Below are positions 25,491 to 37,004 of a stretch of DNA of 64,000 nucleotides, piece after piece. The number at the start of each line of letters is the position of its first letter. The first letter of the stretch is position 1. A program made the position numbers and the translations under genes. This DNA comes from Rhizobium leguminosarum bv. viciae USDA 2370. GTDB lineage: Bacteria; Pseudomonadota; Alphaproteobacteria; Rhizobiales; Rhizobiaceae. The DNA lies in assembly GCF_002008365.1 (NCBI RefSeq), contig NZ_MRDL01000051.1, positions 744,001 through 808,000 on the forward strand, in the 5' to 3' direction. Under the pieces are notes generated by a model. That model searched no databases. It saw only the letters and a list, made by a program, of their open reading frames with translations, and was not told where the DNA came from.

Positions 25491-25985
25491 CTAGTTTGGG
25501 CGCTTGGATGTGAGGGCTTGCAAAACGGCGGCCGGCACGAAAGCGCTGACATCGCCGCCCATGGCGGCGATCTGGCGGACCAATGTGGCGGTAATGGGCC
25601 GCGAGGCCGTACCCGCCGGCAAAAAGATCGTCTGGAGATCGGGCGCCATCGTCCGGTTCATGCCGGCCATCTGCATTTCGTAATCGAGATCGGTGCCGTC
25701 GCGAAGACCGCGGATCAACAGCGTGGCGCCATGGGTGCGGGCGGCATCCACGACCAGATTGTCGAAGGCGACGACGGTGATATCGCCGGTCTTGCCAGGC
25801 AGCGCTTGCGCCAGAGACCGGCGGATCAGCTCGGCTCTCTCTTCGAAGGAGAAGAGCGGCGCCTTGCCGGGATGGATGCCGATCGCGACGATCACCTTTT
25901 CGACGACGTTCAGCGCCTGGACCAGAACATCCACATGCCCATTGGTGATCGGGTCGAAGGACCCCGGATAAAAAGCTGTCGTCAT
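25491..25985 (-). CDS. coaD: Phosphopantetheine adenylyltransferase CoaD
   Basis: Joins AMP from ATP to 4'-phosphopantetheine to give dephospho-CoA, the penultimate step of coenzyme A synthesis. The nucleotidyltransferase motif is at the N-terminus (YPGSFDPITNGHVDVL, with the T/HxGH element NGH), followed by VEKVIVAIGIHPGK, LLIRGLRDGTDLDYE and the PITATLVRQIAAMGGD end. The length (164 residues) is normal. First gene of the run coaD-ppiA-ppiB. Confidence 0.93.
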   Translation of the reverse strand: MTTAFYPGSFDPITNGHVDVLVQALNVVEKVIVAIGIHPGKAPLFSFEERAELIRRSLAQALPGKTGDITVVAFDNLVVDAARTHGATLLIRGLRDGTDLDYEMQMAGMNRTMAPDLQTIFLPAGTASRPITATLVRQIAAMGGDVSAFVPAAVLQALTSKRPN

Positions 25986-26097
25986 GTGGTCCGGCCGTTG
26001 GTTTGACGCCTTTTGTCACGGATGACGCCTTCTCGCAAGTGATTTGCCCAGCTCCGACTAGCGCGCCGCGCGTCTTTTCACACACGGAAAGGACGTT

Positions 26098-26397
26098 ATG
26101 CGTCGGGCGGTTAAACGGCGGATGAATGGCCCGTTCAAGGCCGTTTCAGATGCGATCTGCTTAATTCTCGTCATTCACGCAGCCGATGCCATTCCGGCAT
26201 CAGGCGCTCCCCGAAAGACCAGGTCCATGCTGATCGTGCTCGTTGCAGTTGCCGTCGTTTTCTCCCTCGCCGCCGAGATGGCCTATGGTTATTTCGCCGA
26301 TCGTTACGAGATGAGCTGGGTGCGGTCAGAGCTTGCCGAACATGCGGCGATCGTACGCGCCCAAGGCCGGCTGCGCGAAAACGGACTTCGAATCTGA
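26098..26397 (+). CDS. Small membrane protein, 99 residues
   Basis: Encodes a short protein with a hydrophobic patch near residues 19-31 (ICLILVIHAADAI) and a clear membrane segment about residues 45-63 (LIVLVAVAVVFSLAAEMAYG), then a charged tail. AAGGA 5 bases before ATG 26098 supports this start; an alternative at 26227 would leave only the second segment. No family recognised. First of three consecutive tiny membrane-protein genes in the coaD/gyrA gap. Confidence 0.5.
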   Translation: MRRAVKRRMNGPFKAVSDAICLILVIHAADAIPASGAPRKTRSMLIVLVAVAVVFSLAAEMAYGYFADRYEMSWVRSELAEHAAIVRAQGRLRENGLRI

Positions 26398-26539
26398 ACG
26401 CCAGATGAACGAGACATTCAAGGAGGCTTCAGATCGCCATTGGTAAACACCCCTCAACATCCGGCGGAACCATTTTCAAACGGATGCGTTCATTCAACCG
26501 ACCCCATAGATGCGATTAGCGCGGCAGGAAGGACTAAAG

Positions 26540-26695
26540 ATGCCCGGTAAGATTACGATGATTAACGTGCTCTGGATGGTAATGGTCACGGGCATGCTGA
26601 CCGCAACTGTCGCTCTCTATGATCAGAAGGTCGATACGTCCAAGGTTTATGGTCCCTATGCTTCGGCCCGGACGGCCGTGCTGGGCCAGTACTGA
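26540..26695 (+). CDS. Very small membrane protein, 51 residues
   Basis: A 51-residue protein with one membrane segment (MINVLWMVMVTGMLTATVAL) followed by a short polar tail (YDQKVDTSKVYGPYASARTA). ATG 26540 is favoured over 26510 because GGAAGGA lies 6-7 bases upstream of it. The TM-then-polar-tail layout is typical of small inner-membrane proteins. Function unknown. Confidence 0.5.
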   Translation: MPGKITMINVLWMVMVTGMLTATVALYDQKVDTSKVYGPYASARTAVLGQY

Positions 26696-26731
26696 GGGGC
26701 GAGAACGCAACTCCCCAGGAAAGGAATGCCT

Positions 26732-26866
26732 ATGTTCACGATCTTGACAGTGCTCACCGCCCTCATCAGCGTCATGTTCATCGTGTCTGTGGCCTCGACG
26801 ATTTCAGCGCTTCGGCGCGAAGGCGAAGAGGTGAAAGCTCTGAACGAAAAACATAGAGCGTTCTGA
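26732..26866 (+). CDS. Very small membrane protein, 44 residues
   Basis: Reading from ATG 26732 gives MFTILTVLTALISVMFIVSV, then ASTISALRREGEEVKALNEK and HRAF before TGA at 26864-26866. Residues 3-24 form one membrane segment; the rest is a charged helical tail. AGGAAAGGA just upstream is a strong ribosome binding site. A good terminator hairpin follows about 60 bases later, which supports a transcribed unit. It lies 36 bases after the 51-residue gene, so both are probably on one mRNA. Confidence 0.5.
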   Translation: MFTILTVLTALISVMFIVSVASTISALRREGEEVKALNEKHRAF

Positions 26867-26926
26867 CGTTCCTTCTCTCCACTTCCCACCCTTGAGCGGC
26901 ACCCTTCCGTCGCCAGGGCCATTCAA

Positions 26927-26956
26927 AGCCGGATGCACCCAGCGTCCGGCTTTTTT
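26927..26956 (+). terminator. Rho-independent terminator after the small membrane-protein genes
   Basis: AGCCGGA (26927-26933) pairs with TCCGGCT (26945-26951), followed by a run of six T (26951-26956). Confidence 0.8.
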
Positions 26957-27010
26957 CTTTGGGCGCGATCTCGAACCTTCCTCGGACTTCAGAAGAAAAA
27001 GGGCGGCCTG

Positions 27011-27038
27011 AAAAGAAAAGGGCGGCTCGAAGCCGCCC
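27011..27038 (-). terminator. Rho-independent terminator of gyrA
   Basis: GGGCGGCT (27020-27027) and AGCCGCCC (27031-27038) form a tight stem with a 3-base loop; on the minus strand it is followed by TTTTCTTTT (27019-27011), 12 bases after the gyrA stop codon. Confidence 0.85.
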
Positions 27039-27049
27039 CGTTCATCTGA

Positions 27050-29887
<2,838 letters not shown>

Positions 29888-29932
29888 AACAGATCACGAT
29901 CTCTTCTAGAATCACTTGAAGATTTATAGCGG

Positions 29933-29980
29933 AAAGCCTGTTCCCGCGCCAATTTCACAGCGCGTTTTGAACAGGCTTTT
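29933..29980. repeat. Long hairpin upstream of gyrA
   Basis: AAAGCCTGTTC (29933-29943) pairs with GAACAGGCTTTT (29969-29980), and inside it CGCGC (29945-29949) pairs with GCGCG (29960-29964). It lies 46 bases before the gyrA start. It could be a mobile palindromic element or a leader structure of gyrA. Confidence 0.6.
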
Positions 29981-30123
29981 GCGGCTTAAAGACGGTAAAA
30001 CATGCAAGTTGCGCGGCCGGACCGGACAAATCCGCCGCGGGCCGCTGCGGGATATTTGCCAAATCGGAATCCCCGCTTCACAATCATAAAAACCACGCAC
30101 TCATATGGGGTTCCGGAGAGCCG

Positions 30124-30771
30124 ATGGCAAGCGCCGACCAATTGATCAACGCCTTCACGACGCTTCTCGTCACCATCGATCCGCCGGGGCTCGCACCGAT
30201 CTTTCTGGGGCTGACGACAGGCATGAGCCGCAGTGAGCGCACGCAGGTGGCGCTGCGTGGCTCGACCATCGCCTTCATCATCCTCGCCGTCTTCGCTCTG
30301 TTCGGCGCCGGCGTGCTCAGCGTGCTCGGGATTTCGATCGGCGCCTTCCGCATCGCCGGTGGTCTGCTGCTGTTCTGGATCGCCTTCGAGATGGTGTTCG
30401 AAAAGCGCCAGGACCGCAAGGAGAAGGCGACCGAGGTGGCGATCACCAAGGATCACATCGAGAATATCGCCGTCTTTCCCCTCGCCTTGCCGCTGATCGC
30501 CGGCCCGGGCGCGATCTCGGCGACGATCCTGCTTGCCGGCACGCTGGCGACATCCGTCGGAAAGGCGCAGCTGATCGGCGTCCTTGCCGCCAATCTATTG
30601 CTGACCTTCCTCATGCTGCTCGTCGCCGAAAGGCTGGACCGTTTCCTCGGCGTCACCGGCCGGGCCATCCTGACACGCCTTCTCGGCGTCATCCTCGCCG
30701 CCCTCGCCGCACAATTCGTCGTCGACGGGGCAAAATCGGCGCTCAACCTCATCAGCGCGACACCGCACTGA
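30124..30771 (+). CDS. MarC family integral membrane protein
   Basis: A 215-residue membrane protein with about six hydrophobic segments. Family traits are the N-terminal TTLLVTIDPPGLAPIFLGLT, the central GGLLLFWIAFEMVFEKRQ and VFPLALPLIAGPGAISATIL, which is diagnostic for MarC/UPF0056. The family's earlier link to multiple antibiotic resistance was not upheld and its function is unsettled. GGAGAG 5 bases before ATG 30124 fits. It converges on ssb, separated by the ssb terminator. Confidence 0.88.
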   Translation: MASADQLINAFTTLLVTIDPPGLAPIFLGLTTGMSRSERTQVALRGSTIAFIILAVFALFGAGVLSVLGISIGAFRIAGGLLLFWIAFEMVFEKRQDRKEKATEVAITKDHIENIAVFPLALPLIAGPGAISATILLAGTLATSVGKAQLIGVLAANLLLTFLMLLVAERLDRFLGVTGRAILTRLLGVILAALAAQFVVDGAKSALNLISATPH

Positions 30772-30796
30772 AAATCGCGGCATCTGCCGCGAAATC

Positions 30797-30836
30797 AAAG
30801 AAAAAGAGCATGACGCCATCCAAGGCATCATGCTCT
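30797..30836 (-). terminator. Terminator of ssb built from a RIME-like palindrome
   Basis: AGAGCATGACGCC (30805-30817) pairs with GGCATCATGCTCT (30824-30836) with one mismatch; on the minus strand a T-rich run (TTTTTCTTTG) follows. The arm resembles those of the repeat at 12544-12593. Confidence 0.7.
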
Positions 30837-30871
30837 CTCACCTCTTTCACAAAGCCAGCAAAGGCTATCGA

Positions 30872-31381
30872 TCAGAACGGGATATCGTCGTCGAGATCCC
30901 GCGAGAAGTTGCCACCGCCGCCACCGCCGCGGCTCGGCGATGAGGAGGGAGCCGGGGCGCCGTAATCGTCGCCGTAATCGTTGCCGCCAGCGGCACTGCC
31001 ACGGCCGCCGCTCGCGCCGCCGCCTTCACCGCGGCCGTCGAGCATCGTCAGCGTCGAACCAAACCCCTGCAGCACCACTTCCGTGCTGTAACGATCCTGG
31101 CCCTGCTGGTCCTGCCACTTGCGGGTCTGCAGCTGGCCTTCGATATAGAGCTTGGCGCCCTTCTTTACATATTGCTCGACGACCTTGCAGAGGCCCTCGT
31201 TGAAGACGACGACAGTGTGCCATTCGGTCTTCTCACGGCGCTCGCCGGAATTGCGATCGCGCCAGGTCTCCGAGGTCGCGATACGAAGATTGGCGATCGG
31301 CCGGCCATCCTGAGTGCGGCGGATTTCGGGGTCTGCACCGACGTTTCCAACCAGAATTACCTTATTCACGCTACCAGCCAT
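30872..31381 (-). CDS. ssb: Single-stranded DNA-binding protein SSB
   Basis: A 169-residue SSB. The OB fold covers residues 1-110 (AGSVNKVILVGNVGADPEIR, WHTVVVFNEGLCKVVEQYVK, LYIEGQLQTRKWQDQQGQDR). A flexible Gly/Ser-rich linker follows, and the acidic partner-binding tip ends DLDDDIPF. It protects single-stranded DNA in replication, recombination and repair. Start 31381 places the usual AGSVNKV at residue 2. Divergent from uvrA with an SOS box between them, so induction by DNA damage is expected. Confidence 0.95.
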   Translation of the reverse strand: MAGSVNKVILVGNVGADPEIRRTQDGRPIANLRIATSETWRDRNSGERREKTEWHTVVVFNEGLCKVVEQYVKKGAKLYIEGQLQTRKWQDQQGQDRYSTEVVLQGFGSTLTMLDGRGEGGGASGGRGSAAGGNDYGDDYGAPAPSSSPSRGGGGGGNFSRDLDDDIPF

Positions 31382-31525
31382 ACTTCTCACCCTGCCTGCC
31401 GCCCTGACCGGCGGCGTTTAATCGATCGGCGCACCTTAAACCATCACGGACCGCCGATGCGCATGGGCGGCATTTAATCCACATGTTTATCCATCAGACA
31501 GCCGCATGCATTCATCAGGAATTTT

Positions 31526-31540
31526 GTTCTTTATTTGTTC
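31526..31540. promoter_or_regulatory. LexA (SOS) box between ssb and uvrA
   Basis: GTTC (31526-31529), seven bases TTTATTT, GTTC (31537-31540): an exact match to the direct-repeat LexA box GTTC-N7-GTTC of alphaproteobacteria. It sits in the 283-base gap between divergent ssb and uvrA and can serve both. Confidence 0.85.
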
Positions 31541-31664
31541 TAGTTTATCCGTATGATCCTGTCAACAGAATCGAAAACCTTGAGCCCTTGCGGATATTCA
31601 GCCTCGACTCGCCCGTCGGCATCACTAAATAAGGGCTGTCATCCAGAAAACCAAAGCAGAGACG

Positions 31665-34586
31665 ATGAGCGAACTGAAGACGATCTCCATCCGCGGTGCG
31701 CGCGAGCATAATCTCAAGAGCATCGATCTCGATCTGCCGCGTAACAAGCTGATCGTCATGACCGGGCTGTCGGGTTCCGGCAAATCCTCGCTCGCCTTCG
31801 ACACGATCTATGCCGAGGGCCAGCGGCGCTATGTCGAGAGCCTGTCGGCCTATGCCCGCCAGTTCCTCGAAATGATGCAGAAGCCGGATGTCGACCAGAT
31901 CGACGGGCTGTCGCCGGCGATCTCGATCGAGCAGAAGACCACCTCGCGCAACCCGCGCTCGACGGTTGGCACCGTCACTGAGATCTACGACTACATGCGC
32001 CTGCTCTTTGCCCGCGTCGGTGTTCCCTATTCGCCGGCGACCGGCCTGCCGATCGAGAGCCAGACCGTCAGCCAGATGGTCGACCGCATCCTCGATTTCG
32101 GCGAGGGCACCCGTCTTTATATTCTCGCGCCGCTCGTGCGCGGGCGCAAGGGCGAATACAAGAAGGAACTGGCAGAGCTGATGAAGAAGGGCTTCCAGCG
32201 CGTCAAGGTCGACGGCCAGTTCTACGAGATCGCCGAGGCGCCGGTGCTCGACAAGAAATACAAGCATGACATCGACGTGGTGGTCGACCGCATCGTCGTG
32301 CGCTCGGATGTCTCAGCGCGCCTGGCGGACAGTCTCGAAACGTGCCTGAAGCTCGCCGACGGGCTGGCGGTCGCCGAATTCGCCGACAAGCCGTTGCCGC
32401 CGGAAGAGACGTCAGCCGGCGGCTCGGCCAACAAGTCGCTGAACGAGACGCATGAACGCGTGCTGTTTTCGGAGAAGTTCGCCTGCCCAGTCTCTGGCTT
32501 CACCATTCCCGAGATCGAACCCAGGCTGTTCTCCTTCAACAACCCGTTCGGCGCCTGCCCGACCTGCGACGGCCTCGGCGCCCAGCAGAAGATCGATCCG
32601 GATCTGATCGTGCCCGAGCCCGAGCGGACGCTGCGCGACGGGGCGATCGCACCCTGGGCCAAGTCGACCTCGCCCTATTACAATCAGACGCTGGAAGCAC
32701 TCGGCAAACATTACGGCTTCAAGCTCGGCACTCGCTGGAACGATCTTTCCGATGAGGCCAAGGACGTCATCCTCAACGGCACCAACGACAAGATCGAATT
32801 CCACTACGCCGACGGCGCCCGCTCCTATACGACCCAGAAGAATTTCGAGGGCATCATCACCAATCTCGAGCGCCGCTGGAAAGAGACCGATTCCGCCTGG
32901 GCGCGCGAAGACATCGAGCGCTTCATGTCGGCGGCCCCCTGCCCGGCCTGCAACGGCTTCCGCCTGAAGCCGGAGGCCCTGGCGGTGAAGATCGACACGC
33001 TGCATATCGGCGAAGTGACGGGTATGTCGATCCGCGTCGCCCGCGACTGGTTCGAGACACTGCCGGCAAGCTTCAATGCCAAGCAGAACGAGATCGCCGT
33101 GCGCATCCTCAAGGAGATCCGCGACCGGCTGCGCTTCCTCAACGATGTCGGACTGGAATATCTCAGCCTTTCGCGCAATTCCGGCACGCTGTCGGGCGGC
33201 GAGAGCCAGCGTATCCGGCTCGCCTCGCAGATCGGCTCCGGGCTGACGGGCGTGCTTTACGTGCTCGACGAACCGTCGATCGGCCTGCATCAGCGCGACA
33301 ATGCCCGGCTGCTCGACACGCTGAAGCACCTGCGCGACATCGGCAACACCGTCATTGTCGTCGAACATGACGAGGATGCGATCTTGTCGGCCGACGACGT
33401 CGTCGATATCGGCCCGGCGGCCGGCATTCACGGCGGTCAGGTCATCGCCCATGGTACGCCGCAGGATATCATGGACAGTCCGAATTCGCTGACCGGCAAA
33501 TATCTCTCCGGCGAACTCGGCGTTCCCGTTCCCGACGAGCGCCGCAAGCCGAAGAAGGGCCGCGAGATCAAGGTGGTCGGGGCGCGAGGCAACAATCTGA
33601 AGAACGTTACGGCGTCGATCCCGCTCGGTGTCTTCACGGCGGTGACCGGCGTTTCCGGCGGCGGCAAATCCACCTTCCTGATCGAGACGCTCTATAAATC
33701 GGCGGCACGCCGCGTCATGGGCGCGCGTGAAAATCCGGCCGATCACGACCGCATCGACGGCTTCGAGCATATCGACAAGGTGATCGATATCGACCAGTCG
33801 CCGATCGGCCGCACGCCGCGCTCGAACCCGGCGACCTATACTGGCGCCTTCACGCCGATCCGAGACTGGTTCGCCGGTCTGCCGGAGGCCAAGGCACGCG
33901 GCTACCAGCCGGGCCGTTTCTCCTTCAACGTCAAGGGCGGACGCTGCGAGGCCTGCCAGGGCGACGGCGTCATCAAGATCGAGATGCACTTCCTGCCCGA
34001 TGTCTACGTCACCTGCGACGTCTGCCATGGCAAGCGCTATAACAGAGAGACGCTCGATGTTACCTTCAAGCAGAAGTCGATCGCCGAGGTGCTCGACATG
34101 ACGGTGGAGGAAGGCGTCGATTTCTTCGCGGCAGTGCCTGCGGTGCGCGACAAGCTGCAATCGCTGAAGGATGTCGGCCTCGGTTACATCAAGGTCGGCC
34201 AACAGGCGAATACGCTCTCCGGCGGGGAAGCGCAGCGTGTCAAGCTTGCCAAGGAGCTGTCAAAACGCTCGACGGGGCGCACGCTCTACATTCTCGATGA
34301 ACCGACGACCGGCCTGCATTTCCACGACGTCGCCAAATTGCTCGAAATGCTGCACGAACTGGTCAACCAGGGTAACTCGGTGGTGGTGATCGAGCACAAT
34401 CTCGAAGTCATCAAGACGGCCGACTGGGTGCTCGATTTCGGCCCCGAAGGCGGCGACGGCGGCGGTGAGATCGTCGCGACCGGAACGCCGGAGGCGATCG
34501 TCAAGGAGAAGCGGTCCTATACCGGGCACTTCCTGAAGGAATTGCTGGAGCGACGGCCGGTGAAGAAGGCGGTTGCGGCGGAATGA
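31665..34586 (+). CDS. uvrA: Excinuclease ABC subunit A
   Basis: Damage-recognition ATPase of nucleotide excision repair, 973 residues. Two ABC ATPase halves are visible: Walker A GLSGSGKSSLAFD near residue 35 and GVSGGGKSTFLIE near 662. ABC signatures are LSGGESQRIRLASQ and LSGGEAQRVKLAKE. Zinc-binding cysteine pairs lie in the first half (FACPVSG and GACPTCDG) and the second half (CEACQGDG and CDVCHGKRYN). An SOS box lies about 125 bases upstream. The following acetyltransferase gene overlaps its stop codon by four bases. Confidence 0.96.
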   Translation: MSELKTISIRGAREHNLKSIDLDLPRNKLIVMTGLSGSGKSSLAFDTIYAEGQRRYVESLSAYARQFLEMMQKPDVDQIDGLSPAISIEQKTTSRNPRSTVGTVTEIYDYMRLLFARVGVPYSPATGLPIESQTVSQMVDRILDFGEGTRLYILAPLVRGRKGEYKKELAELMKKGFQRVKVDGQFYEIAEAPVLDKKYKHDIDVVVDRIVVRSDVSARLADSLETCLKLADGLAVAEFADKPLPPEETSAGGSANKSLNETHERVLFSEKFACPVSGFTIPEIEPRLFSFNNPFGACPTCDGLGAQQKIDPDLIVPEPERTLRDGAIAPWAKSTSPYYNQTLEALGKHYGFKLGTRWNDLSDEAKDVILNGTNDKIEFHYADGARSYTTQKNFEGIITNLERRWKETDSAWAREDIERFMSAAPCPACNGFRLKPEALAVKIDTLHIGEVTGMSIRVARDWFETLPASFNAKQNEIAVRILKEIRDRLRFLNDVGLEYLSLSRNSGTLSGGESQRIRLASQIGSGLTGVLYVLDEPSIGLHQRDNARLLDTLKHLRDIGNTVIVVEHDEDAILSADDVVDIGPAAGIHGGQVIAHGTPQDIMDSPNSLTGKYLSGELGVPVPDERRKPKKGREIKVVGARGNNLKNVTASIPLGVFTAVTGVSGGGKSTFLIETLYKSAARRVMGARENPADHDRIDGFEHIDKVIDIDQSPIGRTPRSNPATYTGAFTPIRDWFAGLPEAKARGYQPGRFSFNVKGGRCEACQGDGVIKIEMHFLPDVYVTCDVCHGKRYNRETLDVTFKQKSIAEVLDMTVEEGVDFFAAVPAVRDKLQSLKDVGLGYIKVGQQANTLSGGEAQRVKLAKELSKRSTGRTLYILDEPTTGLHFHDVAKLLEMLHELVNQGNSVVVIEHNLEVIKTADWVLDFGPEGGDGGGEIVATGTPEAIVKEKRSYTGHFLKELLERRPVKKAVAAE

Positions 34587-35044
34587 CGATGAGGCCAGCG
34601 TCGCCCGATGATCTGGAAACGATCGCGATGCTGACAACCGCCGCCTATCGGCCCTATACCGAGTTGTTCGGCGCTCCGCCGATCCCGGTGAGGGAGGATT
34701 ACGCGCCGCGGATCCAACGCGGCGAGGTCTGGCTGCGCGAGATCGGCGGGCAAACGGCCGGCCTGGTGGTCGTCGAGCGGCATGCCGATCACCTGATGCT
34801 GTTCAGCATCGCGGTCTCGCCGGCCTTTCAGGGTGCCGGGCATGGAGTGGCGATGCTGCGCTGGCTGGAGGGCAAGGCGCGGGAATGGGCCGTGCCGGAG
34901 ATCCGGCTCTACACCAATGCGCGGATGGAGCGGAACATCGCTCTCTACAGCGCCTTCGGGTTTCAGGAAACGGGTCGCCGGCCGAGCCCATATCGGCCAG
35001 GATGGACGCTCGTCGATATGACCAAAGAGATCGATGCGGCCTGA
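34583..35044 (+). CDS. GNAT family N-acetyltransferase
   Basis: A 153-residue GCN5-related acetyltransferase. The acetyl-CoA loop is VSPAFQGAGHGVAMLRWLEG, followed by the usual C-terminal ERNIALYSAFGFQETGRR. It is translationally coupled to uvrA (ATGA overlap), so it is cotranscribed with a DNA-repair gene and likely also SOS-inducible. The substrate is unknown, and a functional link to repair is only an inference from the overlap. Confidence 0.85.
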   Translation: MTMRPASPDDLETIAMLTTAAYRPYTELFGAPPIPVREDYAPRIQRGEVWLREIGGQTAGLVVVERHADHLMLFSIAVSPAFQGAGHGVAMLRWLEGKAREWAVPEIRLYTNARMERNIALYSAFGFQETGRRPSPYRPGWTLVDMTKEIDAA

Positions 35045-35068
35045 GCGGCTGCGAATGGGGAGGACAAC

Positions 35069-35875
35069 ATGACGAAATCCGGCACTATCCGCACCGGCAT
35101 CGGCGGCTGGACCTTCGAGCCCTGGCGCGGGCATTTCTTTCCCGATGACCTGAAACAGAAGGACGAGCTGAATTACGCCAGCCGCCAGCTGAAGGTCATC
35201 GAGGTCAACGGCACCTATTACAGCACGCAAAAGCCTGCGGTCTTTGCCAAATGGGCGGCGGACGTGCCCGACGGGTTCATCTTTTCGCTGAAGGCGACAC
35301 GTTTCGTCACCAATCGGCGGGTGCTTGCCGAAGCCGGTGAATCGATGGAGCGATTTCTGTCATCGGGCATCAGCGAACTCGGCGATCATCTCGGGCCGCT
35401 GCTCTGGCAGTTCGCGCCGACGAAGAGGTTCGATGCAGACGATTTCGAAGCCTTCCTGAAGCTGCTGCCGGCAAAACAGCACGGGCTGACGCTCCGCCAC
35501 GTGGTCGAGGTACGGCACGATTCCTTCAAGGTGTCGGAGTTCGTGGCGCTGCTTTCGAAATACGGCGTGGCGCCGGTTTGCGCCGAACATTTCGAATATC
35601 CGATGATCGCCGACGTGACCGCCGATTTCGTCTATGCGCGGCTGCAGAAGGGCTCGGACGATATTGCGACCTGCTATCCGGAAAAGGACCTGAAGGCCTG
35701 GGCAGACCGGCTCAAGACCTGGGCCGAGGGCAAGGTTCCTGATGACCTGCCGCTGATCGATGGCGATCGCAAAGTGAAGACCGAGCCGCGCGACGTCTTC
35801 GCCTTCATGATCCATGAGGGCAAGGTCAATGCGCCGCATGGGGCAATCGCCCTGCAGCAGGCGCTAGCGAAATAG
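35069..35875 (+). CDS. DUF72 (YecE-like) family protein
   Basis: A 268-residue protein of the DUF72 family, a TIM-barrel fold of unknown function. Typical segments: RTGIGGWTFEPWRGHFFPDD, VIEVNGTYYSTQKPAVFAKW, FIFSLKATRFVTNRR, LGPLLWQFAPTKRFDADDFE and FVYARLQKG. GGGAGGA about 7 bases before ATG 35069 fits. It follows the GNAT gene after 24 bases and may be part of the same operon with uvrA. Confidence 0.85.
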   Translation: MTKSGTIRTGIGGWTFEPWRGHFFPDDLKQKDELNYASRQLKVIEVNGTYYSTQKPAVFAKWAADVPDGFIFSLKATRFVTNRRVLAEAGESMERFLSSGISELGDHLGPLLWQFAPTKRFDADDFEAFLKLLPAKQHGLTLRHVVEVRHDSFKVSEFVALLSKYGVAPVCAEHFEYPMIADVTADFVYARLQKGSDDIATCYPEKDLKAWADRLKTWAEGKVPDDLPLIDGDRKVKTEPRDVFAFMIHEGKVNAPHGAIALQQALAK

Positions 35876-35984
35876 GCGAGGCTGGATAGTCACAACAGGG
35901 ATCGTGACATTGTGGGTATCACATCGTCGGTCACGCATTCCATGAGGCTGGATATGACGCCTTGCTCGTCGACGGACTCTGGCT

Positions 35985-37004
35985 TTATTTTTTCCCGTCC
36001 GCCAGCGCCTCTTTTCGCCGGCGCGGCAGGAGCGATTTGAGGTACCGCCATATCGGCGAGACGGCGTAGCCTGTGACCGGAATTGCGATCAAGCCGACGA
36101 CGATACCGACGATGCCCGCGCCTGCGGCCTCGACGATCCAGCGCAGCACTGATGCCAGAACGGGAACTGCATGCGCCGTCGCCTCGCCGGCATCATGGAT
36201 CAGATGCGCAAGTCCGCTGATGCCATAGGCTTCGAGGCCATGAACGATGATGCCGCCGCCGACCCAGATCATGGCCGCCGTTCCGACGATGCCGAGCACT
36301 TTCAGAAAATAAGGCATGCCCGTGACAAGCCCCTTCCCGATCGAACGCAAGAAGGCGCCCATTGGAGATGCCGTCTGCAGACGCGCCAGCATCAGACCCA
36401 GATCATCGGCCTTCACGATAAGCGCCACGCCGCCATAGACCATGATCGTGATCCCCAGTCCAACGACGGCAAGGATGAGGGCCTGCGTGAACATGCTGCC
36501 TGACGGCACCGCAGCGAGCGTAATCGCCATGATTTCGGCCGACAGGATGAAATCCGTCTTGATTGCGCCGGCAACCTTCTCGTCTTCTAGCGATTTGGCA
36601 TCGAGGCTTGTCGTCTCGAGTGCCGATTCATGGGCATGGGCTGCATGCGGCATCACCAGTTCGTAGACTTTTTCCACACCCTCGTAGCAGAGATAAAGCC
36701 CGCCGATCATCAGCAGCGGCGTGATCGCCTGCGGTGCGACAAGGCTCAGGATCAGTGCTGCCGGAAGCAGGATCAGAAGCTTGTTCTTCAGCGAGCCGAG
36801 CGTGATCTTGCCGATGATCGGCAATTCGCGTGCTGCCGAAAATCCGGTGACGTAGCGGGGTGTGACTGCCGCATCATCAATGACGACACCAGCCGCTTTC
36901 GCGCCTGCCTTGGCAGCCTGGCCGGCAATATCGTCGAGCGACGCCGCAGCCACCTTGGCCAATGCCGCGATATCATCAAGAAGGGCGATCAGGCCAATAC
37001 TCAT
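35985..37004 (-). CDS. DUF808 (YedI-like) inner membrane protein
   Basis: A 339-residue membrane protein of the DUF808 family. The N-terminus is characteristic: ALLDDIAALAKVAAASLDDI and GVVIDDAAVTPRYVTGFSAA. About eight hydrophobic segments follow, with KVYELVMPHAAHAHES in a loop and a C-terminal GLIAIPVTGYAVSPIWRYLK. Function unknown. It converges on the DUF72 gene. AGGCTCG-like bases near the start codon are only a weak ribosome binding site. Confidence 0.85.
   Translation of the reverse strand: MSIGLIALLDDIAALAKVAAASLDDIAGQAAKAGAKAAGVVIDDAAVTPRYVTGFSAARELPIIGKITLGSLKNKLLILLPAALILSLVAPQAITPLLMIGGLYLCYEGVEKVYELVMPHAAHAHESALETTSLDAKSLEDEKVAGAIKTDFILSAEIMAITLAAVPSGSMFTQALILAVVGLGITIMVYGGVALIVKADDLGLMLARLQTASPMGAFLRSIGKGLVTGMPYFLKVLGIVGTAAMIWVGGGIIVHGLEAYGISGLAHLIHDAGEATAHAVPVLASVLRWIVEAAGAGIVGIVVGLIAIPVTGYAVSPIWRYLKSLLPRRRKEALADGKK

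Noticed and set aside
32412..34202. Open frame of 596 codons antisense to uvrA
   Set aside because: No homology pattern, and it lies wholly within uvrA.
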